From Polydactylus sextarius (taxonomy: Eukaryota > Chordata > Actinopteri > Polynemidae), in NCBI GenBank assembly GCA_016801845.1, contig CM028911.1, positions 8,602,885-8,666,884 on the forward strand: 64,000 bases of DNA, in the 5' to 3' direction. Each line of letters opens with the position of its first letter. Within the stretch, counting starts at the first letter, position 1. The notes under the pieces are model-generated. The model was not told the DNA's origin, did no database searches, and saw only the letters and a program-made list of their open reading frames with translations. A program made the position numbers and the translations under genes. This document shows, piece by piece, positions 13,401-23,868 of the stretch.

Positions 13401-15928
13401 TTGAGCCAGTTTAAAATTGTGAGTCAATCAGCTCAGGCCAGGCACAGTGCGTCAGCCCTCGTTAGCTGTGACCTTGGGAGATAATAATGGCACTAAACTG
13501 GGTGTGTGTGTGGTAATAGCACCGTGATTAAAGAATAATGTAGGAGAGCATAAACACTGGCGTGTCTGCCAATGCACACAATCACTCACCTCAGCCTGGG
13601 GGAGGAGTGCTGTGGATTTGATAACAAAATGATGAGAGGGCAAGGCTTGTAACTTGTATACATTTAAGTATACAACTAAAGTCTTAATGCTTTTGCATTG
13701 AGTCTCGTAACTGTTAAGATGTTTTATATATATGCAAAAATCCAGGCCGGCCCATTGGTCAACACAACATACACTGTTTACTGTTAACTGCCATCAAACC
13801 AAACAATGCACATCACAAATATGTGCCAAGCAGATTGGGGTTGGTTATAAATATTCATCTCTGAATTTATACTTATCCTGGATGTAGATGTGCAGTTGCG
13901 CACTTCTGAACCACCCAAAGAGCTACAAATGTTCCCAAGGCCCCTGAAACCTGTCAGCTCTCTTCCTTATGCATTCTCTTTGATAAAGCACAAAGAGAAC
14001 CTATGCATTAACAAAACACAGGAAAGAGGTGCACGGCGCATGCTTTAAGGGGAGAAAAGAAAGAAAAGGCTTGCTATAAAAAATCTAAAGAATACCTGCA
14101 GTGAAAAAGTGCAAATAATCTCAGAGCAAAGAGAAAAACTGCCTGTATGGTGTTAGGAACCAAGTCCTAGTTTTTTTGCATGACAAAAAATGTTACAAAA
14201 AAGAAAGAGAATAAAAATAAAAACTGTCAAAATCAGTGAGAAAAAAATATAAGGTAAAGTTTAAGAAAAATTGAATGGACAAGATATAGCTAACCTTGTC
14301 ATTTTTAAGGGAAAAAAGACAAACTTCAACCTTTCTATTAAATCATTCTCTCATCATTCAATTCCATCAAAATATGACACCTCCTATAAAAGAGTAACAC
14401 CATAGGTTGTCTGTGCAAGCAGATTATTATGTCACAGTTACAGTATTATTGTTTGGCAAACCTTTAATAATTGTGGCAGAAGCAAAGGAGAAAGCTAATT
14501 CATGTGGTATATAGAGCAATAAAGTCATTGTTGGGGTGAATGGATAGTTCAACAAAATACAGGACATTCACTTATTTACAGCATGAAACTATTATTGCTT
14601 GTTTTAAACATAATAGTTTCATAGCTTTAATTTAATACTAATTACTGTAACCAGTATACCAAAGTTCCTCTTATTTGATTCTTTATTTTAATCCAAACCA
14701 AACCACGATCTTTCTCTTAACTTAACCATAAGTGGTTTTGTGCATAAATCTAATAGTCTCTTCTACAACTTTTACTACGTGTTAATTAGCATTACCATAA
14801 TGACAAAGGTCCAGGGTCCTCCTCTCATGGTTTATATTTGAAGGTATGGTCAAGTGACCTAAAGGGGGTAATATCAGTGCATAGGGGACTATATTAAGAA
14901 CTGAACGGAGCATTTTTTTAAAAAACAGTCCAGCAGTTCGCAAGCCTTTTAGCAGCCTGTCAAATTAGTAATTTCTGATGTCTTAAGGTGTTAATGTAAT
15001 ATACCCTGTGATATATTTTTTATTTAGTGCTATGATAATAACTGCTACTTATTCAGCAAGCCACCATACAAGTACTTCTTTGGGTGACATTCATCTTCAT
15101 CTGTGATACCACCTGATTTCCTCCACTGAAAGCATTTCATGTGTACAGCAACACAGAATAGAGCAACAGAGAATGTCTCCTGTGAGTGAAACTACGATAG
15201 AGAGACCTTGTACTCCACCCAAACACATCTGTAAGACCGGGGACTGTGATTGAAGGATAATTTGGTGCAAGCTTGTTGAAATGGAATCCTATGATAGACC
15301 AGAAAAATTCCAGTTTCATGGACACAGCTCTGCCAAGGTCAACACCGAGTTCAACACCTGGCTTCATAAAAGCTACAAATGAAAAAAAACAGGAAAAAAA
15401 AGATTTGAGGCCAAGGATCTACATTTTAACACAGGAGTAAAACTGGGATCCACACCTGTGCTGAGACTACTAACCCGATTAGTGAAAATACATCACGTTC
15501 GCATCATACTGCATACTTCATCATGACCTTGTAAATTTAATTAAGTGCATTAAGAGCAATAGACAGATTCAGCCTTATCATTACAATTTAAGTAAGTAAT
15601 AATTTAAAAAAATATCCATCTGTGACTATTTGGAATTTGAATTGACAATGTTACCAGGTGTTTCACAATGGTAACATAATGTCACCAAGATTTGTGGACC
15701 AGTTGGAGGTAGAGGATGACTGAATGAGCTGAACATGACTAGATGTAAAGCCCCCCCCCATTTCACATACCATGTTTGGAGAGTTGTACCACTGACATGA
15801 ACTCAAAGGGATCAGAAGAATGACCAAACACACCAAAGCAACATGAATTGTTACACCAGGGACAGTGCTGCATTAGTAATGAGTTGACTGAGTGTGACTG
15901 CTCTGTCTGGCTTCACTGACACACATAC
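7431..15928. other. Intronic, simple repeats only
   Basis: No gene seen. It contains small AT-rich tandem duplications (about 7705-7745), a relatively GC-rich stretch (10385-10570) ending in a 21-A run (10576-10596), and a 19-A run (13025-13043). The plus-strand frame at 8562-9014 (150 codons) is long but shows no domain, start context or splice support. Confidence 0.55.
10576..10596 (+). repeat. 21-A homopolymer
   Basis: The longest A run in the window. It directly follows a GC-richer stretch (10385-10570), as a retrocopy tail would, but I found no target-site duplication and no recognisable source gene. Confidence 0.85.
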
Positions 15929-15955
15929 CACACACACACATGCATGCGCATGCAT

Positions 15956-16000
<45 letters not shown>
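15929..16000. repeat. CA microsatellite with TGCATGCGCATGCA core; Z-DNA-prone
   Basis: All 72 bases alternate pyrimidine and purine without a break. A (CA)5 run is followed by the self-complementary core tgcatgcgcatgca and then a 44-base (CA)22 run. Alternating CA and GC steps are the classic Z-DNA sequence, and the core could also extrude as a small cruciform. CA runs are highly polymorphic in fish. Confidence 0.9.
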
Positions 16001-16004
<4 letters not shown>

Positions 16005-17499
16005 GTACAGGGACTGTTGGCTGGGCTGAATCTGCATGGTAATTAACCATAATGATGTAAACAAGAACTCATTCCACCAAGGTCTGCTTCCGAAGAACAG
16101 CAATCTGTTATAGTATCTGCCGAGATTTACCCAGCTAAAGAGCAACTGTCAAGCTACGAGAAGCTTGCTTTGAGTGGACTGTATTTCACATCCTTCTTTT
16201 CCTGCTCAGCTCTCTAGATCAAAGCAGGAGCATTTATCAGGTGATGTTTGATGATACTAGTGTTTCAGACTCGCACAACTCTTAAAAAAAAAAAAAAGTG
16301 GGATCTTACTAGAGGAAAAACAAGCTTTCAGGTATAGAGCTAAGACTAGTTTATTTTTGTTGATGTGTTGTATGTAATGGTTTAACTGAGGAGGCTTCAA
16401 AGCAAACAAGACATCACTGCCCATGTATTATCTCTACTCCAGTTTGTCTCTTGTCGGGAACAATGTCATTCAAAAGAAGCCTTCCCTTAGGCATAGACTT
16501 GAGGAATCTGCTGAAAATTAGCTTTGTTGCAAACGACTCCACAGTTTATCTGAATGAGAAGTTGCTAATCAGAATTAATTGTCACGTAATAATTCTTTCC
16601 TTGGGTATCCCTAAGCATTTCTCCTGTTCGCAACATTTTCTGTCAGTCAAACTGATGGTAAGAAATAGTCACTCTCTCAATTTCTGTAGTGAAGTAGTGA
16701 CAGAAATGCCTTTTGTTCTCCCGCATTGCCTACATTCTTCAGGTATATTTAAATAATGCATCTTTATTATGGTGTTCTTGTCTCATGGCAGGAAAGACAT
16801 CTGTTTAATCATCAACTTCCTCTGACAGTCCCACAGTTGGGTGTGAGCTGTCGCTTCTATTCTCAGATGGTACTGCAGAGGGATATGAACCTCATAGAAA
16901 TTCAGGAGACTGTCTCCAAGAGCTCCTCACAACCAGGTACAAGAGCAGAGGATAAGATGAAGTGAAACTGGCCTCATCGCTGAGCCTGAGTCTTATACTG
17001 CTTGACTGTGCTTTAGTACTTAAATTATTTGAAGAGCCTTTATTATTGTCAGAGCACATTAATCTGGAACGGAACTGCTGCTGTTTCCTTCACAGAAACA
17101 TCTAGGTGGAAGAAGACAGGGGTTTAGTCTTTCTGATGATTGCTATGGGCTTCCTGTTCTTGTAATCAACACGCTAGCATGCTCACATCAGCCCACTCCA
17201 CACAGACACTCTGGAGATTACCTCTTCAATCCCCATCAACTGTGATTACCCCTCTTGAGGCCTGTGGAAATGTCACATTTTACATATCCTAATATTTCAC
17301 CTCACATAAAGCTATGCGGTCTTCCCTGGAGTGAAGGGAATGTCAAGGGAAGGTGATGGGGCAGGTCCGTCGCCTTTAACCAGACCTTAAGCTCCTCCTC
17401 CTCCTGTCTGGTTGGCTCCTTCTGACTCAGGGTGTTGGGGTAATTGGGGTTCCAACGGTCATTAACTTAGACTAGGTGGCAGACCACCACAACCACTAT

Positions 17500-17625
17500 C
17501 AGTGTAATTGGATCTAATTGGCCCACTGTTGCCAATGATTCGGATCAGACAAATAGCAATGACTAATTTAAATGGCGTCATGACCTTTTGAAAGCTTCAG
17601 TCTAATTAACCTTTGTCGATGCATG
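17500..17625. promoter_or_regulatory. Possible conserved enhancer (homeodomain-motif cluster)
   Basis: Within 126 bases there are two spaced TAATTGG words, further TAATTT and TAATTA cores, a GCCAAT box and a TGCATGCA palindrome, with few homopolymers. This dense homeobox-type composition is common in developmental enhancers. The call rests on motif density alone, so confidence is low. Confidence 0.25.
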
Positions 17626-20269
17626 CAGGTACTGTATGTAGAAGTAGGTTACAAGCAGCGACTGGCCACACAGACACTGGGTTATAATCACATATTGAAG
17701 CTAAATTAGTGACTGGGGAATGACGACCAGTGAAATTCTTTGTGACAAAGTGTGTACTGGATTATTTTTCACCTCAGTTGAGTTAGGTGCCTTGATCTTG
17801 ACATCAACGACGAACCAAAACAAACCAAAAAAAAAAAAAAAAAGAAGAAAGCATTATGCCTGACAAGAATGGAGTAAAAATTTTAAATGATTGTAAATTT
17901 TTAAATCAACTGTATTTGCTGGTATAGTGCAAAAATGTAACATTGGGTCTATAGCCTTAAAAAGTACAGGCACATGCAGTAGAGCACAGCTGTCAAGGGT
18001 ATACTGCAGCAGAGCATCATCTTTTTTTCCCCTTTCCCTTTACTACATAACTGCTGCTGACTGAGGGTCATATAGAGTCCATGGTTCAAACTAAGCTCTC
18101 CAAATACTGTCAAAAATAACATGCTGTTTCATTCAAAATATGTAAATGCAATATTGAGTGATACAAACACAAAGATAAAGCTTGTTGTGTAAGCAGATCC
18201 ATGGTGAGCCACTGGTTCTTATATCCCAGTTAATGGCACAGTTTACTTTACTATGATCAGAAGCCAATAATACAATCAAGCCTCTATACTTCCCTCTGCC
18301 ATTATATAATTAAATCTGGAGTTGCTTGCACTTACGGACAATAATTTACGAGAAAGGGGAGACAAGCAGCTAGAGGAAAAGTTTGTGCACGATCTGTTCA
18401 GCGCATAAATGAAAATTAATTAATCACTTGGGGAGCCGGCGTACCAAAATGGAATAGTGGAGTACAAAGTCGTTAAGTTTGATATGGTAGTATTTGGAAA
18501 CATAAATAATGACAAAGACCCTCCAGTGCACTTAAATACTGCAGTAAAAAACACATTTTCAAATATCACCACTGACCTACATTAATAAAGCTAGAACATT
18601 AAATGTTATTTACAGCATATTTTATATTATTCCAGAGAACATAAGAGATGTTTTCAAAACTCTTTGGCCAAAACAGGATGTAAGATGACGTTAAAGCCAA
18701 CTTGCCACTCAAACCTCAGAGTGTTTTCTATCTCAGAGGCACCTTGGAGCCATGGTCACTTATCCCTTTGATACAGTGATTGTTTGTTCTTCACTTGCTG
18801 TCTCTGTCATGTCAAACAGATTATCTTGTAGGGGCTATCAGCTGTCATCTTTGAGCAGATTGTGCATGGTGATGTGTCACTATAAGATAACGTTTGTAGG
18901 AATGCTTTTTGAGAACACTGTCAGGCAAAGTGAATGGAAACTAATGCTCGAAGCAGCTTTGGAATGAGCCCACAGAGAAGGGTGGCTAATCCTATCATTC
19001 TACACCATTCATCTCCAATTCACTTGGCCTTCAGCATTTTTCTCAACGGGCAATTTGTGGCTTCAATCCTGGATCTGCTCAGAGCCAGTGTGTTATGACT
19101 ACAAAACACTTCCAGAGCTGCCTGGGAGTCAGAGAGGAGGGCACTAAATGCAGCCTGAGACCGTGTCACTGTCCACACTGGCAGCTGCCAGCCCACCACA
19201 TAGTGCCAGAAATAGCTTAATGGCAGACACTTTCGGAAAGCATCAAATTGTGGCCTGTCAGTGTCAAATTAGAAACAAAAAGGAGGCTCAGTTACCAACA
19301 AGATCATTAGTCAACAACTAAAACACTGTCTGTATTTGGATGCAACTTCTCTTGAGACCACAATCTTTATTATTTTGTCTCAACTGAACTCTCTCAAAGA
19401 TTCAAAGGAAAGGCTAAATTAAATGAAACAATAATGATGTTTTGGGTAAACATGGCTATTCTTTTATTCTAAAGGTCACATTCTAAGGGTTGTTTAATAT
19501 AGTTTCTAATAAGAAACAGAGTCTAAGGCTGAATGAATTCCAGATGGTGGCATCCCCCTCCATGCAGTCTGTCCGTTTCTGTGTGACAGATGCTACTCTT
19601 GCTTCCAGGGAAGAATCTGAGCAGCCTTCCATAACTAACCAAGACAGGGGACCAGCATAAACTGTCTCCTCAGCTCCACGTACTGTAAGGCTTTTCAGCT
19701 CTTTGGAGAGGAGCACCCCAGGGGCTTACACAGACATAGATACAGACCACAAAAGTGCATTGTTAAAATGCATGTACAAGTGAATCATTTGTCTTTCACA
19801 AGATGATAAAACCTAATCTTGAATGCAAGAAAGGATTCTTTCAGTCATAACATAATGTGATTGGCAGATCTCAGTCAGTAGTTAAAAACATGCAGAGCCA
19901 TCTTACACACTGCATGCTACCTTAACACAAAAACAAATTACAGAGATATTTTTTTTGTCTGCTGCCTTCTGAAAAATCTGTCGGTGTAATCTTGTGTTAC
20001 TGCTGAGTAACGAGTTTCTCTCAACAATTTCAGCTTTTTCCAAATAGAATATAACAACATGACATGCTCTGTATATCGGAGCAACTATGAAGAGACCTAT
20101 TTAATATGGCCTAGCTCAAAGACATATTGATAGTCCGCTAGAACGTCGACTGGCAAGGCAGTGTTATTATCACAATTCATGTCAAGAATCAATCCATATT
20201 TCTCGTTGTATTTCCTTTTTGGTTTTGCACTTGAGCCTCCTTTGGAAGCAAACAATACACTGTAGTGTA

Positions 20270-20480
20270 GCAAGCAGTGAGCAGAGGAGGGGGCTGTTTG
20301 ACAACGTGCTGCTCATCAGCCCTGAGCTGCAACTCCACTCACAAGGGCTGCACAGCTCCCACGGCTCCCCTGTGTGATGTTGCAAAGCCCAGCCGGCAAT
20401 GCTGGCATCCTGGTTGTGGGCTGTGGTCAGTCAGAGCCCAGGGAGCTGTGACAGCCTGCTGCTCATTCAACCGCAGCAAA
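20270..20480. other. GC-rich island in an AT-rich intron
   Basis: Base composition rises clearly above the flanks for about 200 bases, with many CTG/CAG and GGCTG words. Frames are open on both strands across it, which follows from the low frequency of A/T-rich stop codons and is not evidence of coding. No splice sites frame an exon convincingly. It may be a regulatory element or part of a non-coding transcript. Confidence 0.3.
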
Positions 20481-22958
20481 AAAGAGGGAGAAAAAAAAAA
20501 AAAACACCGAAGCAGAAGAGTCCTCAAGGCAGAGAAGAAATGAACAAAGAACATTGTAACAACACTGGCGCATTCACATACAGTATGCCCAAGGAAGATT
20601 CACATAAAAGACAGTAAAAGTGTATACAGGCACATGGGCACACATAGACAGTATCATTTTCCAACACACACTGATGCCAAATGATTTGGAAAATGCAACT
20701 CAATAGGCCATCCAGCCATCTGATATTTATCCAGAGACGATGACAGAGTGAGGGTGTTAAAGCCTGGACCGTTCCAGATAGCTCTCATCTTCAGTGTGGG
20801 GGTTAAACGGCAGGTTTCTTGGCTCAGGTTGATCGTCATTTTTCATCTGAAGGCCATCCCTCACTAAGGCCCAGAACTGCATCCTATATTACAGTTTGCC
20901 CCGTGGCCAGGGATAGTCATATAAACAAAATGTGCACATCTGCCTTTACATTTCAGCCAATATGGGCTTGGCACAGTATCCAGCATGAGTTTTATGACAA
21001 CAGATAAAAAAATAAGCTACTACAATTCCGTGTTGTGATGGTTATTTTTTTTCTTTACACCACATTTAATGCCACCTTGAGCACTCCTTAAAATAAATAA
21101 ATAAATAAAGTACTTTTTTTCGACAGTTTACGTAACTTTGCACATTTATCCAAATATTTCTCAGAACTAAAACAAACAAACAAAAGTAAAATTTTAATGT
21201 CCTCACAATCCACTGGGCTAAAATTTTATGATTTTATGGACATGGAAATTCATTCAAGCTGTTTTTTTTTAAATGAGTTATTTTATGGTTATTGTAAGAA
21301 CACAAACTAAAAACTTAGAAACAACCCTTAAAATCAAACAGGAATTGCCTCAGGTTGTCTAAAAGTCACACTTTCCATCTTCCCCAGCTCTATCCCAGCA
21401 GAGCTGTAAATCAGTGCAGCATCACTTAGGGACAGGAAAAAGCATTTCTATTGAATTTCTGACTTCTGGGGATACCAGTTAATGTTCAGTCATACACACT
21501 GAGCTGCCCTAAGGTAAAGAAAATGCGTTGCAGTCCTGAGACTCACCATCATTCCCTCCAAACTCCCTGTCTTGAAATGGTACAGTTGCATGAAGGTTTT
21601 GATTTGATGGCTGTGGTAGCCATACTGTTTCGTAGCCTAAAGGGGAGCTTTGTCTCTTTAGCTTTAAGAAACAGGGATTATCTACCAAGCTCTGCTTCTT
21701 TTTAATCTTTCATTCTCAAGTTTATTTTGTGTTAGGCTTTGTTTTGACTCCTATTCCTTTCTAATGCCCTGGAATCCCCATTAGGGAACCAGCTGTCTAG
21801 GATTCCTAAATGTGGCACCCCTCTTTTGCCCACTTTGTAGACAAACTTGGCAGGGAGCCCGTCTTTGGTGGGATCTCTTGTTTCTCTCACACAGCAAAGC
21901 TCACAGTGAGACCCTTTCAGATGAGTCAAAATGAGCTTAGTGCCGATCAGCTAACCAAAAACTTGGACTCTTTGTGTTCTGCACCAAGAGCCTGCAAGCT
22001 TATCTGTTAAGAAAGAATTAGGACCAGAGAGCCCTTGGAGCCTCTCTTCAAGTAAGTCTTGGATATCAAGGCAGGCTAGAGTAAAACTCAATCAAGGCCA
22101 CATCCTTGCTTGAAGATAGAAACAGCTATTTCCCTTTTGCTTTTGGTAAAAAGGCTTTTTGTTGTCCTTGCAGCAAGGAGAAACAAAATGGAGTGTGGCT
22201 AAGACAATGTAATGACTAGACTCATCCTACAAGGCCAGTCAATCAAAGAACACCATTGTTTTCACTGAAGGTCTTCTCAACACAGAGCAGCTGTATAAAT
22301 ACATTAGACGGGATCAGGCCTGCTCTCAAAACAGAAACTCTGTGTCTTAAAAATATATGGATTATTGGATAAATAAATCAGGAGATAGGCCTAAACTAAA
22401 TAAAACTTTGGAATGTGCCAAAAACAAAGCAGGGATTGGGTTTTTTTGTGGAAAAGAGCAGACAAGCTGCTGGTGTGTTTTTGCACTGAGGCCTGAGGGG
22501 CCTGGTGCTTTTGGAGTTTCCTCTTCACATGGAGCCTCCAGCCCACTAGAGTAAATTATTCTATTGTGCAAATGACATTCTAATGTAATGTCACAGTGGC
22601 TCATCACATCTTAATGGATGCAACTGGTAATAGGGAAGTTTAAAGATCAGCAGGCATGCTGCTGATTTTGATATTACTTCAAAACACTTATCATAACTAC
22701 TTCAGTCATTTGGCTTTACAATCTATTTAATTGCTACCTAGAGGTCTCTGTCACACTCACAATAAATCATCATCATCAGAGCAGGAATTTGTCACAATCA
22801 TCTTTAATGAAACTGGCACTCGTCTATGTCTTCTCTCGCTGTTAGGAAGTACTTCCATTGATTGGCTACTGATGAGGCTGCAGGGCAGTAGGTTGGTGCA
22901 GAAAACGTGATTTGTGGCTACTCTGTGTGATACTGATTTGTTTACCCTCTGTGTGCAG

Positions 22959-23064
22959 GGCAAATCCATACATCACGTGGAACAGACTGAAACGGTGCGG
23001 GTCGGAGCAGGCCAGAAGCTGGGTGAAGAGTGTGAGTGCTTGCCTGCTGCCAGCTGTGGATTTT
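22959..23064 (+). other. Exon-like segment with strong acceptor and two donors (unconfirmed)
   Basis: A pyrimidine-rich acceptor (tttaccctctgtgtgcag) precedes the segment. Two GTGAGT donors follow, after 23031 (73 bp) and after 23064 (106 bp), 33 bases apart and so in frame with each other. One frame reads GKSIHHVEQTETVRVGAGQK, then LGEE, and is Cys-rich if extended to the second donor. A second frame is also open. The codons contain several CpG and resemble no family I recognise. It lies on the strand opposite macrod2, 665 bp from the macro exon. It may be an antisense exon or chance. Confidence 0.3.
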
Positions 23065-23720
23065 GTGAGTATTGTTTCATGTAAAGTCTGGATGACTCAT
23101 TCACTAAATCCTGTGCTTTTCTTGTGTTTTAAAGATGAAAATGCTTTTTGAAGAGGTGGCGCCGACATTTGCAAGATTCACAACATCTGAAATTACTTTC
23201 TGATGCTAGACATCAAATTTCTTTGACAAAAAACACAATAAATGGCACATCTACGTCAGAGCACTTATAATATTTAAGAAAGGTCACTGTCTTCTAAACT
23301 AAAAATGGATTCTAAACAGTGACAAAGAAAAAACTGTATCATGTTTTTACTGTAGCAATATGGAGAGGTGGGAACAGAGACCTGCTTTTTATTGAATCAC
23401 AAGTCAAAGTAGTCTACATGAAAAGCCTTCATTTGACATAGAGGGAACAACAATTAACATTTTGTTGTGCTTACAGTTGCTTTTGTTTAAATAAAGACGA
23501 TTAAGGCTTTTCAGAACTGTATCTAAAATGAATGATGCTAAATCCTTTTGTTCTTTTACCTTTTTCCAATTTCCCAAAAAATCAAACATAGACTTTCTCA
23601 TTGAAGGCTTATTCACAGTAAAAAAAAAAAAAAACCACACAAGCACATACTGTTATTTATTTCTTTTAAGCTGTACATAAGAGACAAATTTCTCCTCAAA
23701 TGAGTGTACGTAAGTATACT
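23065..23720. other. Intronic, nothing notable
   Basis: AT-rich sequence between the plus-strand exon-like segment and the macro exon donor. A 15-A run lies at 23620-23634. Confidence 0.6.
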
Positions 23721-23728
23721 GTACTCAC
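23721..23728 (-). other. 5' splice donor of the macro exon
   Basis: On the minus strand the exon ends ACTGTG followed by GTGAGTAC, a strong consensus donor. The open frame continues some 11 codons into the intron, but those codons resemble no macro domain. Confidence 0.85.
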
Positions 23729-23850
23729 CACAGTGCTCAAGCCAAGCTCCTTCATCAGCCTGAGGGAGTTCTGGTAGCAGGAGGTGAGGTCATTGGTCTC
23801 GGTAGGGCCCACATGACCTCTGGCCACTGGACCCACAGTGTGGATCACAT
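23729..23850 (-). CDS. macrod2: Internal coding exon of a MacroD-type macro domain, probably macrod2
   Basis: The exon encodes the second half of a split Tyr codon and then 40 residues, starting VIHTVGPVARGH and ending LMKELGLSTV. VIHTVGP is the hallmark beta strand of MacroD-class macro domains, and the CY..SL..L pattern is the following helix. The family binds ADP-ribose and removes mono-ADP-ribose from proteins in nucleus and cytosol. The next exon should begin with the AFPCISTG substrate loop, which I did not find in the window. On the minus strand the exon follows tccctctctgacag and ends at a strong GTGAGT donor. It enters in phase 1 and leaves in phase 0, and its 122 bp are not a multiple of three, so skipping it would shift the frame. 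By eye against remembered human paralogues it shares about 21 of 40 residues with MACROD2 (including ARGH and KE) and about 19 with MACROD1. MacroD family is secure; paralogue 2 is favoured, helped by the intron sizes. Confidence 0.88.
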
Positions 23851-23868
23851 CTGTCAGAGAGGGACAAC
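23851..23868 (-). other. 3' splice acceptor of the macro exon
   Basis: On the minus strand a pyrimidine-rich tccctctctgacag directly precedes the exon. The AG occupies 23851-23852. The exon then starts AT GTG ATC CAC, so an upstream exon ending in T restores TAT (Tyr), the residue the family normally has before VIHTVGP. Confidence 0.85.

Larger units (their letters stand above)
16001..22958. other. Intronic, with possible regulatory blocks
   Basis: Holds poly(A) runs (16284-16297, 17827-17843, 20491-20504) and an (AAAT)n run (21090-21109). Two blocks that look regulatory are listed separately (17500-17625 and 20270-20480). No coding sequence is recognised. Confidence 0.55.
1..23728 (-). other. 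macrod2: Intron 3' of the macro exon (partial)
   Basis: All sequence downstream of the exon in gene order is non-coding as far as I can see. I searched by eye for the expected next exon (AFPCISTG...FPNE) and found no match. The closest hit, near 17260-17290 on the minus strand, has only an ISTG-like tetrapeptide without the following GFPN and no splice context. The intron is therefore at least 23.7 kb. Confidence 0.7.

Noticed and set aside
17255..17300. Minus-strand ISTG tetrapeptide resembling the next macro exon (CISTG)
   Set aside because: The residues after it do not match YGFPNE and no acceptor fits; a four-residue match is chance.
21732..21929. Minus-strand frame containing DGLPAKFV, reminiscent of the macro-domain YDLPAKYV
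   Set aside because: It lies downstream of the VIHTVGP exon in gene order, lacks the preceding ITCG motif and has no suitable splice donor.
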